A stretch of 64,000 nt of DNA from the NCBI RefSeq assembly GCF_019933155.2, contig NZ_OK052578.1, positions 186,001 through 250,000 of the forward strand, read 5' to 3'. The notes under the pieces were generated by a model. It was not told the origin of the DNA, ran no database searches, and saw nothing but the letters and a program-made list of their open reading frames with translations. Source of the stretch: Metabacillus dongyingensis (lineage in GTDB: Bacteria > Bacillota > Bacilli > Bacillales > Bacillaceae). Made by a program: the position numbers and the translations under genes. This document shows, one piece after another, positions 17,582 through 27,087 of the stretch (the stretch's first letter is position 1; every line of letters starts with the position of its first letter).

Positions 17582-19519
17582 ATGATTTTGAACACAAAAT
17601 ATCTAGATTTACTTGCCCAAAAGTATGATTGTGAAGAAAAAGTGGTAACGGAAATTATTAATCTTGAAGCCATTCTTAATTTACCAAAGGGGACAGAACA
17701 TTTTGTCAGTGATTTACATGGGGAGTATCAAGCCTTTCAACATGTGTTGAGAAATGGATCGGGTAAGGTAAAAGAGAAAATAGAAGACATTTATAAAAAG
17801 GTATTAACTGAAAAAGAAATTAAAGAATTTGCAACATTAGTTTATTATCCTGAAGAAAAAATTCAGTTACTTAAAAATAATTTTGACAATGAAAGAGAAT
17901 TACACCAATGGTACACAGTAATCATTGAGCGTATGATTAAGCTGATTTCTTATGCATCCTCCAAATATACACGTTCGAAATTACGGAAAGCATTGCCTAA
18001 TCAGTTTGTTTATATTATTGAGGAGCTCCTATACAAAACGGATGAATTCACGAATTTTAAGGAACCTTATTATTCAAAAATTGTTCAGCAAATTATTTCC
18101 CTCGGACAAGCTGATAAGCTCATTATAGGTCTTGCTTATACGACTCAGAGATTGGTTGTTGACCATCTTCATGTCGTGGGGGATATTTATGATCGAGGTC
18201 CTGAACCTGATAAAATTATGGAAGCTCTTATCAATTATCATTCTGTCGATATTCAGTGGGGGAATCATGATGTTCTATGGATAGGTGCTTTTGCTGGTTC
18301 AAAGGTTTGTCTCGCGAATATTCTTCGGATCTGTGCTCGCTACAATAATTTGGATATTATTGAAGATGTGTATGGCATCAATCTACGACCACTTCTTAAT
18401 TTAGCGGAGAAGTACTATGGAGACAACCCGGTCTTTAGACCAAAAATCCAATCAGATGCTAATATTTCTGAGGAAGAACAATTACAAATTACAAAAATTC
18501 ATCAAGCGATTGCGATGATTCAGTTCAAGCTTGAGAGTCCAATTATAAAAAGACGCTCGAGCTTTAATATGTCGGAAAGGCTATTGCTTGAGAAAATTGA
18601 TTATGACAAAAATAACATCACGATACAAGGGAAAACATATCCATTAGAAAATACTTGTTTTGCAACTGTTAATCCAGAGCAGCCAGATCAATTATTAGAG
18701 GAAGAAGAGCAAGTAATGGACAAGCTGTTATTTTCAGTTCAGCACTCGGAAAAGCTTGCTAGACATATGAATTTTCTGATGAAAAAAGGCAGTCTTTATT
18801 TGAAATATAATGGAAACCTATTAATACACGGCTGTATTCCTTTAGATGAAGAAGGAAATATGGAAAAAATGACAATTGAAGATAAAACCTATGCAGGTCG
18901 TGAATTACTTGATGTTTTTGAACATTATTTACGATATTCTTTTGCACATCCTGAAGAGACAGATGATCTTGCAACAGATATGGTCTGGTATTTATGGACA
19001 GGAGAATATTCATCACTCTTTGGAAAAAGAGAAATGACAACCTTTGAAAGGTATTTCATTAAGGATAAGGCAACCCATAAAGAGAAAAAAAACCCATACT
19101 ATTATTTACGTGAAAATGATGAGGTCTGCCGCAATATCCTAACAGAGTTTGATCTTAATCCTGATCAAGGCCATATAATAAACGGCCATACACCAGTGAA
19201 AGAAATTGAAGGAGAAAATCCAATCAAAGCAAATGGAAAGATAATTGTCATTGATGGAGGCTTTTCCAAGGCTTATCATTCAACAACAGGGATTGCCGGA
19301 TACACTTTATTATATAATTCCTACGGAATGCAACTTGTTGCACATAAACATTTTAATTCAAAAGAAGATGTTCTACTAAATGGAACAGATGTTTTATCAG
19401 TAAAAAGATTGGTGGATAAAGAACTAGAGAGAAAAAAGGTTCTAGAAACAAATGTTGGAGAGGAATTAATACAAGAAATCTCTATTTTGAATAGTCTGAG
19501 GGAATATCGCTATAGCTAA
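17582..19519 (+). CDS. fbp: Fructose-1,6-bisphosphatase class III
   Basis: A 645-residue gluconeogenic enzyme removing the 1-phosphate of fructose 1,6-bisphosphate, of the class III type found in Firmicutes. The length matches the family. Metallophosphoesterase-like metal motifs are visible: [10 protein letters not shown] near residue 43, [17 protein letters not shown] near 200, [15 protein letters not shown] near 222, and INGHTPVKE near 535. ATG follows GAAAGGGGA by four bases. It is monocistronic with a terminator about 200 bp downstream. Confidence 0.95.
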   Translation: MILNTKYLDLLAQKYDCEEKVVTEIINLEAILNLPKGTEHFVSDLHGEYQAFQHVLRNGSGKVKEKIEDIYKKVLTEKEIKEFATLVYYPEEKIQLLKNNFDNERELHQWYTVIIERMIKLISYASSKYTRSKLRKALPNQFVYIIEELLYKTDEFTNFKEPYYSKIVQQIISLGQADKLIIGLAYTTQRLVVDHLHVVGDIYDRGPEPDKIMEALINYHSVDIQWGNHDVLWIGAFAGSKVCLANILRICARYNNLDIIEDVYGINLRPLLNLAEKYYGDNPVFRPKIQSDANISEEEQLQITKIHQAIAMIQFKLESPIIKRRSSFNMSERLLLEKIDYDKNNITIQGKTYPLENTCFATVNPEQPDQLLEEEEQVMDKLLFSVQHSEKLARHMNFLMKKGSLYLKYNGNLLIHGCIPLDEEGNMEKMTIEDKTYAGRELLDVFEHYLRYSFAHPEETDDLATDMVWYLWTGEYSSLFGKREMTTFERYFIKDKATHKEKKNPYYYLRENDEVCRNILTEFDLNPDQGHIINGHTPVKEIEGENPIKANGKIIVIDGGFSKAYHSTTGIAGYTLLYNSYGMQLVAHKHFNSKEDVLLNGTDVLSVKRLVDKELERKKVLETNVGEELIQEISILNSLREYRYS

Positions 19520-19660
19520 AGTTTTAGTGAATGGGAGAGAAGGTAACTTAATGTTCACAGAAGGTGATGTAGCAGGTAATACCACGCTAAACCAAACCAA
19601 CAACAATTAAGAGAGTGAAACCCTTGTGGTGATTGTTAAAGAATTACTTCAGATTTAAAA

Positions 19661-19703
19661 CCAGGTGAGTAATTCTAAGGGGTTCCGTTTACGGAGGGAA
19701 AAC
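19661..19703 (+). repeat. 43-bp inverted repeat, left copy
   Basis: It begins CCAGGTGAGTAATTCTAAGG and ends GGAGGGAAAAC. The reverse complement occurs at 31553-31595 with 37 of 43 positions identical by my count. Confidence 0.65.
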
Positions 19704-19719
19704 AGTAAATAGCACTAAA

Positions 19720-19763
19720 AATAGCAGGCTAATTCGCATATGGATTAGACCTGTTATTTTTTG
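19720..19763 (+). terminator. Terminator, probably of the fbp transcript
   Basis: Stem AATAGCAGG...CCTGTTATT, with inner TAAT/ATTA pairing, followed by TTTTTT. The interval 19520-19719 holds no gene; a T-box-like GGTAATACCACG string there was rejected. Confidence 0.7.
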
Positions 19764-19856
19764 TGCTAATTGGCCCTGAGAATTCCCAATATTTTATTGC
19801 CTGATGACTACTGACAGACCACATTTAAATGGGATTTATATGATATAAATAATGGA

Positions 19857-19881
19857 TATTCCATTAAAGGGCAGCATTCCT
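19857..19881. repeat. Interspersed repeat left end next to the IS110 element
   Basis: TATTCCATTAAAGGGCAGCA followed by TTCCT matches the repeat copy at 28859-28884 with few changes, then the match stops. This suggests the insertion sequence interrupts or abuts a repeat copy. Confidence 0.5.
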
Positions 19882-19990
19882 GTAATGAGGAAAAATGAGG
19901 TGAACAAAAAAATAACCTCTTGGTATGATATGAGTGTCCTGAAGCCGGGCAGCGAAAAGGACAAAACATATATACCAGGAGGCCTTCAAT

Positions 19991-21268
19991 ATGAATTATA
20001 ACCAAAATGAAAAGATTGCTCAAATTACTTCTGAAACACTGATTATAGGTGTAGATATTGCGAAGTACAAGCATGTAGCTCGTGCTCAAGACTTTAGAGG
20101 CCTAGAGTTTGGTACACCTTGTCACTTTGAAAATACCAAATCACATTTTGATCTTTTCTTAGGCTGGATAAAATATTTAATGGAACAACACGGCATGGAT
20201 AAGGTGATTATTGGAATGGAGCCGACAGTTCATTATTGGCTCAACCTCGCTCATTTTCTGAAAGAAGAGGAGATTAAGTTTGTCGTTGTAAATCCTATGC
20301 ATGTGAAGAAATCTAAAGAATTAGATGATAATTCTCCAACCAAAAATGATGTAAAGGACGCTAAAGTCATTGCACAGCTAGTCAAAGATGGAAGATATGC
20401 CGAACCGAATATTCCACAAGGAGTTTATGCAGAACTTCGTGTGGCAAGGAAAATACGCGATCTCTTATTTGTTGACTTACAAGCTGTGCAGGGGCAAATT
20501 CAAGATCGATATTTTCCTGAATTTTTTACAGTGTATAAGGATTGGGAAGGAAAAGCAGCATTACAAATATTAAAGTTAAACGTATTACCACATGAGTTAG
20601 AGAGAGTCGAGGAACAAGAGATCCTTATTCACCTCAGAAAAGCTGTAAAGCGTGCGGTTGGACTCAGTAAAATCCAAGAACTTAAACGAGTAGCCAAAGA
20701 CTCTATTGGTATTCGTGGAGGTTCAAGGATGGCTAAATTAGAGCTTCGCACTTTACTAGACAAGTATGAGTTAATAAATGAAAAGTTCGAAGAACTAGAA
20801 TCTGATATTGATGGACTCCTTGAACGGATACCAGGTGTTCAACAAATGTTGGCCATCACAGGAATCGGCAAGGACACTTTAGCTGGCTTCTTTTCGGAAG
20901 TAGGGAATTTAAGTTACTATTCTCACCCTCGACAAATCATCAAGTTAGCTGGGGTGAGTTTAAAGGAGAATACCTCTGGAAAGCACAAAGGACAAACGAA
21001 GATTACAAAGAGAGGCAGGAAGACACTAAGGGCTCTCCTCTTCCGAGTAGCAATGCCTTTGGTAGCTAAGAACACTGCTTTTAAAGCTTTACATGAGTAT
21101 TTTACAACACGTAAAACAAATCCTCTAAAGAAAATGCAGTCTCTTATAGCGATATGTAATAAGCTGATACGAATTCTTTTTACGATTGGTACAAAACAAT
21201 GTGAATTTAGTGAAGATAGAATGTTGAAGGATATTCCCCATATGGCACCATTACTGAAAGCAGCTTAG
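19991..21268 (+). CDS. IS110-family transposase (DEDD recombinase)
   Basis: 425 residues. The N-terminal DEDD RuvC-like domain has GVDIAKYKHV (first Asp), GMEPTVHYW (Glu), and DVKDAKVIAQL (paired Asp). The C-terminal Tnp_IS116/IS110/IS902 domain has IPGVQQMLAITGIGKDTLAG, AGVSLKENTSGKHKGQTKIT and KRGRKTLRALLFRVA, including the serine-containing region. The ribosome site CAGGAGGCC precedes ATG. These recombinases are guided by a structured non-coding RNA from the element ends. The gene appears intact and possibly active. Confidence 0.93.
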   Translation: MNYNQNEKIAQITSETLIIGVDIAKYKHVARAQDFRGLEFGTPCHFENTKSHFDLFLGWIKYLMEQHGMDKVIIGMEPTVHYWLNLAHFLKEEEIKFVVVNPMHVKKSKELDDNSPTKNDVKDAKVIAQLVKDGRYAEPNIPQGVYAELRVARKIRDLLFVDLQAVQGQIQDRYFPEFFTVYKDWEGKAALQILKLNVLPHELERVEEQEILIHLRKAVKRAVGLSKIQELKRVAKDSIGIRGGSRMAKLELRTLLDKYELINEKFEELESDIDGLLERIPGVQQMLAITGIGKDTLAGFFSEVGNLSYYSHPRQIIKLAGVSLKENTSGKHKGQTKITKRGRKTLRALLFRVAMPLVAKNTAFKALHEYFTTRKTNPLKKMQSLIAICNKLIRILFTIGTKQCEFSEDRMLKDIPHMAPLLKAA

Positions 21269-21359
21269 GGTTCATTAGTTAATATTCAATGGGTTTTATT
21301 TTGGAATATGATTTAGACATTTGAAGCACGGATTAGTCAGTAAAACAATTAAAGTACGG

Positions 21360-21500
21360 ACTTTGATCCTGTCGGGCAGCATCACTGACATCCACCTCAT
21401 GGAAAGGTTGGACGAAGGAATTTTGGAGCGTAGACTCTGTGAGACATGGGAGGGTTGACCTCCATGAGACATGTGGACATCCACCAGTGCGACCATACTT
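21360..21500 (+). ncRNA. Candidate guide (bridge/seek) RNA region of the IS110 element
   Basis: The roughly 270 bp after the transposase are more GC-rich than the surroundings and rich in complementary segments, for example CTCATGGA at 21397 against TCCATGAG at 21461, and GACATCCACC at 21387 and again at 21476. IS110/IS1111 elements encode a guide RNA in one non-coding end. Position after the transposase would suit an IS1111-like arrangement, but the exact ends are not defined. 21540-21803 shows nothing else. Confidence 0.4.
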
Positions 21501-21803
21501 TTACTAGTTAACCACTTTTTGGATTAAAGTGGCTAGGTAGGTGAGCTTTCTTTTTCTCTTCGTGACCAAAATTACCCTTACTTTCAACATCTATCCATAC
21601 TTAAAGTGTCTTATATAAATAAATCTTATAGCAAACTTAAGAATAAGCGAGAAATCAAGAGTTATCTCTTTCTTTATAGAGGGAGTATAGTTGAAGAAAA
21701 GAAGCTAACATTCCACTCGAATATATTTTTGAGGTCAACACATCAACACATTATGTAGAAAAGATTCAAAAGCGGAAGTGGAGCAATTGCCCTTTTTCTA
21801 AAA

Positions 21804-21833
21804 GAAAAAGAACGGTAAATAACCGTTCTTTAA
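21804..21833 (-). terminator. Terminator of the isochorismatase-like gene
   Basis: AAGAACGGT/ACCGTTCTT stem followed on the minus strand by TTTCTTTT, just after the stop codon. Confidence 0.7.
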
Positions 21834-21841
21834 GTAGTAAT

Positions 21842-22369
21842 CTATAATTTTGTTTCACCATCAATAACAGTTAGGAATCTATTATTCCAAATAGACTCAT
21901 GATGATTAATAATATCACTTGCATTTAAAATTACACCATTTAATGTACTATGTGTCTCTTTCAAAAGTAGATTTTTTTGATACCCTAAACTAAAGGCAGC
22001 TCTAATAGTTGTGTCGAGACAAAACTCAGTCTGTGCTCCTGCAAAAATGAGTTGTTCTATTTCATTGGTTCTTAAATAATCTAAGAGTTCAGTTTGATAG
22101 AACGAATCCCATTTTGATTTTTTGATAATTTTATCGGTAGAGGATACTAATAAATTTTTATGAAGTTTCCAGTCATTTTTCCCTTCAAAAAGTTCGTCTT
22201 TTTCGTTTTGGCTAGTATGTTGAATGAAGATAACTTGTATATTTTTTTCATGAGCTTGCTTAATTTGCTCATTTATATTAATAACTAATTGCTCATTATT
22301 AAATAAATAGTTTTGGGGATAATTAAAGAAAATTTCTTGCATATCAATGATTATTAGAGCCTGTTTCAT
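21842..22369 (-). CDS. Isochorismatase-family cysteine hydrolase
   Basis: 175 residues of the isochorismatase-like hydrolase fold. The expected catalytic triad is visible: Asp in ALIIIDMQE, Lys in KKSKWDSFYQT, and Cys in AGAQTEFCLDTTIRAAFSLG. The ATG at 22369 follows AGGAAGTG; a TTG one codon earlier is possible. Members cleave nicotinamide, isochorismate and related amides or ethers, and the substrate here is unclear. It is a single gene at the edge of the repeat-rich cluster. Confidence 0.87.
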   Translation of the reverse strand: MKQALIIIDMQEIFFNYPQNYLFNNEQLVININEQIKQAHEKNIQVIFIQHTSQNEKDELFEGKNDWKLHKNLLVSSTDKIIKKSKWDSFYQTELLDYLRTNEIEQLIFAGAQTEFCLDTTIRAAFSLGYQKNLLLKETHSTLNGVILNASDIINHHESIWNNRFLTVIDGETKL

Positions 22370-22448
22370 CAAATAACACTTCCTGTTAGTTTCTTTTTAA
22401 ATATACCAAGTGGAAATTAAATTTTGCAATAAAAGAAAATGTCCTTGT

Positions 22449-22470
22449 GGAACTAACGGGGCAGGTTAGC
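22449..22470. repeat. Interspersed repeat right-end fragment
   Basis: GGAACTAACGGGGCAGGTTAG, matching the right end of the repeat family. Confidence 0.5.
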
Positions 22471-22569
22471 TCTATAAGAAATTGAACCAATAGGTAATAA
22501 TTGTTAAAATTAAAATAGAGAGAATTGGAGAACAGCTAACTAAACAAGTGCATTGAAGGAGATTATGAA

Positions 22570-23148
22570 ATGAGTTTTATAGAAGCAGATTATGAATGGT
22601 TTAAATTAATCAATAGTAAAGTCCAACAATATCCATTATTAGATAACATAATGATTTTCTTTGCGGAATATGTTCAATATGCTTTTGTTTTATTAATTTT
22701 GATGTTATGGCTACTAAATAAAAGTAATTTCCGTGTGATAGCTTTTCAGGCTATGTTTTCATTTACTTTGGCTTATTCAATAAATAGAATTATTGAGTTA
22801 TTCATTTATAGAGAGCGACCGTTTATATCGCATGAAATTATTCAACTCGTTGAGCATTCTGCTAATTCCTCTTTTCCAAGTGACCATGCTACATCTGCAA
22901 TAGCAATTGCTGTTACTCTTTGGCTATCATCACATCATTTTAAATATACATGGTTTATTCTTGCGGTAGTAATAGCTTTCTCAAGAATATGGGTAGGGGT
23001 TCACTATCCTTTAGATGTAGTGGCAGGAATTTTAAATGGGGTGATAATAGCATTATTTACACATTACCTTTTGTTCAAGGTAAAACCCATAACATTGCTA
23101 ATTGAAAGGCCAATTTTCCAAGGACAAGGTAGGATGAAAGATTGTTAG
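22570..23148 (+). CDS. PAP2 phosphatase, undecaprenyl-diphosphatase (BcrC-like)
   Basis: 192 residues with about five membrane segments. The three PAP2 phosphatase motifs are present: YRERPFI near 84, SSFPSDHATSA near 97 with its catalytic His, and SRIWVGVHYPLDVVAG near 137. The PSDH variant and size fit BcrC-type undecaprenyl pyrophosphatases, which recycle the cell-wall lipid carrier at the outer membrane face and can give bacitracin tolerance. The ribosome site AAGGAG precedes ATG. It is probably an accessory paralogue of a core enzyme. Confidence 0.88.
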   Translation: MSFIEADYEWFKLINSKVQQYPLLDNIMIFFAEYVQYAFVLLILMLWLLNKSNFRVIAFQAMFSFTLAYSINRIIELFIYRERPFISHEIIQLVEHSANSSFPSDHATSAIAIAVTLWLSSHHFKYTWFILAVVIAFSRIWVGVHYPLDVVAGILNGVIIALFTHYLLFKVKPITLLIERPIFQGQGRMKDC

Positions 23149-23173
23149 CTATGGCAGATTATATATCTTGCTA

Positions 23174-23252
23174 AACTAACAGGTACATTACTTCAATAAG
23201 GGAGTTGCTTAGGCAGCTCTTTTTCTTATGGAGCTAATGAAGCAGGATAGTT
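23174..23252. repeat. Interspersed palindromic repeat copy
   Basis: CTAACAGGTACATTACTTCA, a GAGTTGCTTAGGCAGCTC stem, CTTTTTCTTATGGAGCTAAT, then GAAGCAGGATAGTTA. It follows the PAP2 gene. Confidence 0.65.
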
Positions 23253-23308
23253 AAAGATAAGCTGGAACTATTTTGAAATATAAACGTCTAAATTTATGGA
23301 GGTGTATG

Positions 23309-23734
23309 ATGAAAAAGATAATAAATTTTACTTCTCTTTTTGTCTTTATGGTGTTATTGGTCGGTTGTATGGGAGAAGAAAAAAGACAATTAACAAGAGT
23401 AGATGTTCAAAAAATTGATACAGAAGGAAATTACGAAGATGTCGTAATGATAACAGATAGCGAATTAATAGAGTTGTTAAGGCAGGCATTTGAACAAATC
23501 AAATGGGATAATAATATGGTTAAAATGGAAATGGCTAGAAAACCAGATATAAAAGCTACTTTGTTTTACACTTTTGATGAAAATATGCCTGAAAAACTTT
23601 ATGAATATAAAATTTGGTTTAATGAAAATGCAGGTACAGCAACAATTATTAGCAATAATGAAAATGCAAGTTATGGAGAGTTAGATAAAGATAATGCAAA
23701 AGCCCTGAAAAAAATTTTCTTAATTAACGGGTGA
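23309..23734 (+). CDS. Small lipoprotein, function unknown
   Basis: About 141 residues. It has an N-terminal signal (MKKIINFTSLFVFMVLLVGC) with lipobox LVGC and no membrane segment after it. The mature part is charged and probably beta-rich. ATG at 23309 lies five bases after GGAGGT; the frame extends upstream to a TTG without a ribosome site and is rejected. It sits as a single gene between two repeat copies. No family recognised. Confidence 0.75.
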   Translation: MKKIINFTSLFVFMVLLVGCMGEEKRQLTRVDVQKIDTEGNYEDVVMITDSELIELLRQAFEQIKWDNNMVKMEMARKPDIKATLFYTFDENMPEKLYEYKIWFNENAGTATIISNNENASYGELDKDNAKALKKIFLING

Positions 23735-23805
23735 TTTAGCTGAAGATCGGAGCTGTCTTTAAGGCAGCTTTTTCTTATGGAACTATCGGGGCAGTTTAGT
23801 TCATT
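23721..23805. repeat. Interspersed palindromic repeat copy
   Basis: TTAACGGGTGATTTAGCTGA, stem AGCTGTCTTTAAGGCAGCT, CTTATGGAACTATCGGGG, then CAGTTTAGTTCA. It overlaps the stop codon of the preceding lipoprotein gene. Confidence 0.75.
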
Positions 23806-23870
23806 AGTTAGTATGGTTAGTATGTTAAACAAAAATTTGTGATAGGGTTGATTGGAAGGAGGAATTATTA

Positions 23871-24323
23871 ATGCAGAATACAATTCGTGAATTGTCAGAA
23901 AAAGATTTAGAAGAAGTATCAAAGATTTTCACCAATGTTTTTAGCTCCAATCCTTGGAACGAACCTTGGATTTTTCAAACATCATACAAACGATTGTTAG
24001 ATATAAGTAAGACCCCTGGGTATATAGGAATAGGTTATTTTAATTCTAATAATCAAATGATTGGCTTTTTAGTCGGAAATGAAGAGCAATGGGCTGATAG
24101 CAAGAACTTTTACATAAATGAAATCTGTGTTCTAAATAATATCCAACAAAACGGGGTTGGTTCGAGTTTACTAAAATATTTAGGGATTATCCTTAAACAG
24201 AGAAAAGTCGATACCGTATATTTATCAACCGAGAGAGGCAAAGGTAAACCGGAGTTGTTTTTCAGAAAAAACGGCTTTGTGACAAACGAGACTCGAATAT
24301 TAATGACAATGAACCTTTCTTGA
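23871..24323 (+). CDS. GNAT family N-acetyltransferase
   Basis: 150 residues. The acetyl-CoA binding motif is INEICVLNNIQQNGVGSSLL (about 82-101), and the late motif KPELFFRKNGFVTNETRILM fits AAC/GNAT proteins. The strong site AAGGAGGAATT precedes ATG. It stands as a one-gene unit bounded by repeat copies on both sides. The acceptor is unknown. Confidence 0.88.
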   Translation: MQNTIRELSEKDLEEVSKIFTNVFSSNPWNEPWIFQTSYKRLLDISKTPGYIGIGYFNSNNQMIGFLVGNEEQWADSKNFYINEICVLNNIQQNGVGSSLLKYLGIILKQRKVDTVYLSTERGKGKPELFFRKNGFVTNETRILMTMNLS

Positions 24324-24351
24324 ATTAAATACAAAAAACTTTAATTCTTAA

Positions 24352-24434
24352 TCAACTAATGGGTGCTTATCTTAAAAATCTGGCTGCAAAAAGGCAGCCT
24401 TTTTCTTATTCGACTAACGGGTCAGTTTAATTGA
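24352..24434. repeat. Interspersed palindromic repeat, near-complete copy
   Basis: Left end TCAACTAATGGGTGC, internal stem GGCTGC/GCAGCC followed by TTTTTCTTATTCGACTAACG, and right end GGTCAGTTTAATTGA. The two ends are imperfect inverted repeats of each other. Confidence 0.8.
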
Positions 24435-24521
24435 ATTGAAATTCATAGTACAAAACCCCCCTCAGCGACCATTATTTGGATTATAATTACTATGGAAATT
24501 CAAATGAAACGAGGGATATGA

Positions 24522-25484
24522 TTGGAACTTCTATTAATTGAAAAACAATTTGCAGATGCTTTAAAATCCGTTGCTCGAAATTTAGAAATAAAGGAGTATA
24601 TTCAGCAATCTTCTGAACTTTATCCGTTATTTCAAAGTGCTGCTAAAAGGTTTGTTACAGGTGAATCAAGAGAAGATGGATTATCTATTGGTGATTTACT
24701 TATCAATAAGGGTTACCGCATTTCGCTGGAATCTATCGGTGAGAATACTACAAACAAAGAGGAGTGCGTTCGAGCTAAAGATGAGTTTATAGCATTGATG
24801 AGGGAATGTGGAAATCGTGGAATAAGTTCTCGTATTTCTTTTGATTTATCTCATATAGGTTTATCTGTTGATCCTGAACTTGCCTATCAAAACTTACTAG
24901 AGATGGCAAAAGAAGCACAATTTTATAATCTTTCTCTTATGATTAGTATGGAGGAATCGGCTAAAACGGATCAGATACTTTATTTATACAAAAGAGTTGT
25001 TGTCGAATATCCTAACGTTGGGGTTACACTTCAAGCTCAACTTCATCGAACACTTGATGACCTTAATGAATTGCTTAATTATCCTGGGGCAATTCGTATT
25101 GTTAAAGGAGCATATCAAGAACCATCAGATATTTGTATCCCTCGTTCAGATGAGTTGGACCAACGTTATTTAGAATTAGTGGATTTATGTGTTAAGGCTG
25201 GCCATCAGGTTTCAATTGCTTCTCACGATGAAGCTATGTATAAACAGATTATGGAGCGTGGTTATTTACAAAATCCGTATGTGGAAGCAGAAATGTTATA
25301 CGGAATTCGTCCTGAACTTTGTAAACAACTTAAAGACAAGGGGTTACCTGTTCGGGTTTATTTAACATATGGTATGGAGTGGTATCTATATCTTACTCAT
25401 AGAATAGCAGAATATCCACCAAACATTTATGTTGCAATTACGGATATGATTCGTGGAGAAGGAAACTCTTCTCAATTTTACTAA
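24522..25484 (+). CDS. Proline dehydrogenase family protein
   Basis: 320 residues resembling the monofunctional proline dehydrogenase of Bacillus, a FAD enzyme oxidising proline to pyrroline-5-carboxylate. Barrel motifs are SISLESIGENTT-like RISLESIGENTTNKEECVRA, ISFDLSHIGLSVD, IRIVKGAYQEP and the substrate-binding tail VRVYLTYGMEWYLYLTHRIA. In the last motif a Pro common in the family appears to be Thr. The start is TTG after GAGGGATATGA; an ATG four bases upstream is out of frame. No pyrroline-5-carboxylate dehydrogenase is nearby, so it is a lone gene among repeats. Confidence 0.85.
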   Translation: MELLLIEKQFADALKSVARNLEIKEYIQQSSELYPLFQSAAKRFVTGESREDGLSIGDLLINKGYRISLESIGENTTNKEECVRAKDEFIALMRECGNRGISSRISFDLSHIGLSVDPELAYQNLLEMAKEAQFYNLSLMISMEESAKTDQILYLYKRVVVEYPNVGVTLQAQLHRTLDDLNELLNYPGAIRIVKGAYQEPSDICIPRSDELDQRYLELVDLCVKAGHQVSIASHDEAMYKQIMERGYLQNPYVEAEMLYGIRPELCKQLKDKGLPVRVYLTYGMEWYLYLTHRIAEYPPNIYVAITDMIRGEGNSSQFY

Positions 25485-25506
25485 ATTAGAATGTGAAAAA
25501 ATCTAA

Positions 25507-25560
25507 TTGAACTAAAGGGTGCTTTACTTCAATAACGATCTTCAACAATCGGGGGCGTTT
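25507..25560. repeat. Interspersed palindromic repeat copy, left and GGGGGCG modules
   Basis: TTGAACTAAAGGGTGCTTTA, then GATCTTCAACAATCGGGGGC. This is the left end joined to the AATCGGGGGCG module. Confidence 0.7.
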
Positions 25561-25598
25561 GTGTAGTAAGATGTACTGCTGAGAGAACGGGGGATAAT

Positions 25599-25976
25599 AT
25601 GAAAAAAATATTTCTTACTGCTTTATTATTGTTGATTTTGACTGGATGCAGCAATGAATTTATAAACCTTACCGGAGAAAGTAAGAATTGGACTGGAAAA
25701 TACTCAGCGAATATCGATGGTAATGATGAGGACGGTAGTTACGAGTTTCATTTTAAGAATGGAGATGGCAACACTCAATTTCAGTTGCTTGAAGTAATCA
25801 TAAACGATGGAAGTACAACAAAGTCAGAAGAAAATTTCAAAGGTGCTACAATTAATATTTCATCTAATTGCAAAGGATGTTATGTAACGAAAAAAGATGA
25901 AAAACAGAAGGTTACCATTAGATGGGACGATAAAAATGAGGAAACATTTTATTTAAAAAACAGTAAAGCTGAGTAG
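25599..25976 (+). CDS. Small lipoprotein, function unknown
   Basis: 125 residues with the signal MKKIFLTALLLLILTGCSNE and lipobox LTGC. The mature part has alternating strands with a CKGC motif (residues about 88-91, SSNCKGCYV). ATG follows GGGGGA by five bases. A single gene flanked by repeat copies. No family recognised. Confidence 0.72.
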   Translation: MKKIFLTALLLLILTGCSNEFINLTGESKNWTGKYSANIDGNDEDGSYEFHFKNGDGNTQFQLLEVIINDGSTTKSEENFKGATINISSNCKGCYVTKKDEKQKVTIRWDDKNEETFYLKNSKAE

Positions 25977-25996
25977 GGAATTGAGAAATTAATTAC

Positions 25997-26038
25997 TTAA
26001 CAATCGGGGGCGATTGCAGCAGAGTGTGATCGCTCTTA
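25997..26038. repeat. Interspersed repeat, GGGGGCGATTGC/GTGATCGCTC stem module
   Basis: ACAATCGGGGGCGATTGCAG, then AGAGTGTGATCGCTCTT. The same module recurs at 27662-27699. Confidence 0.7.
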
Positions 26039-26153
26039 TTCAAGCAAGCCCAAGAACTAATGAAAAAATATAATCTTAAAGAGGATAAATAATTTTAATC
26101 TAATCTAATTTAGATGATCCACTGCATTATTGAAAAAGTTTAATTTTATAAAC

Positions 26154-26166
26154 GGGGGGGGGGGGG
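26154..26166. repeat. G13 homopolymer tract
   Basis: Thirteen consecutive G residues in an otherwise AT-rich gap, directly before a degenerate AATTGGGTAATTGCTCTTT repeat module. It may be an assembly or sequencing artefact or a hypermutable tract. Confidence 0.8.
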
Positions 26167-26289
26167 AATCACCAAATTGGGTAATTGCTCTTTATTTCTT
26201 GTATTGTTGAATAAGTACGTATGTAATCCGTTCCTTTCGTCCATAATCAAAATAAGATTAATTGGCTTATAGTGTAGGAGTGTGAATAT

Positions 26290-27087
26290 ATGCTATTAAC
26301 TGAAGTCTGGGAAAAATACCAGCTAGATAAGAAGATTGAAGCTTATTCAGTACTTACAATTAAGACTTAATGTTTTCAATTCAATTTGCTATTACGTTAT
26401 TTTGGAAATGTTGATATGAATGATATAACCACAAATAAACTGAAATTTTATCTCATCGATAAAGGAAATTATTTAAAGCCTTCCAGTCTTGGACATAGAG
26501 TACGATGCATACGATCTTTATTCAGGTGGACGTATGAAGAAGGGATTATCAAGAAGAATCCGGCAGCCAAATTAAAAGAACCGAAATTGGGTAAAAGGAT
26601 TCCGAAGTTCCTTACTGAAATAGAGATTGAGCAATTGCGTGAATTCAACCGGCTACAGGATTGGAGAAGTTGTAAAACTTAACAGAGATGACATTAACTT
26701 TCTCTATAAACTCTGTCATTGTCCAAGGCAAAAGAGATAAAGAAAGAGAAGTTTACTTTAATACACGATGTGCACTATGGCTGAAAAGATACTTGGAGGA
26801 AAGAGGAGATGAAGAAAAGCTTATTCGTTACAGGAAGGCGTCCTAACAGAAGAATGAGCATAGACTTAATGAGATACATTATTAAAAGGATATCAAGCAA
26901 AGCTGAGATAAAAAAGAACATTCATCCACATCAGCTAAGACATAGCTATGCAACTCATATGATAAATAATGGTGCTCCTATAGAAGTTATACAAAGCTTA
27001 CTTGGTCACGAGAAGAGCGGGACCACAAAAATTTATGCTCAATTAAGCGGTAAGCTCAGACAGGATCTATATAGCAAATACTTTTAA
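26290..27087 (+). pseudogene. Tyrosine recombinase (XerC/D-like integrase), broken
   Basis: Parts of one integrase appear in order. An N-terminal piece (MLLTEVWEKYQLDKKIEAYS) is cut by a stop at about 26368. The core-binding domain in 26386-26682 has RCIRSLFRWTYEEGIIKKNP. A frame-shifted RIGEVVKLNRDDIN carries the first catalytic Arg, and a short deletion before it has removed the end of the preceding helix. The C-terminal catalytic part from 26809 has HPHQLRHSYATHM, LLGHEKSGTTKIYAQ and the Tyr nucleophile. At least two frame changes and one deletion make it inactive as read. It lies in the middle of the repeat cluster. Confidence 0.85.

Noticed and set aside
19540..19600. T-box-like GCAGGTAATACCACG string after fbp
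   Set aside because: No stem I, specifier loop or terminator in the expected order; fbp ends just upstream and no aminoacyl gene follows.
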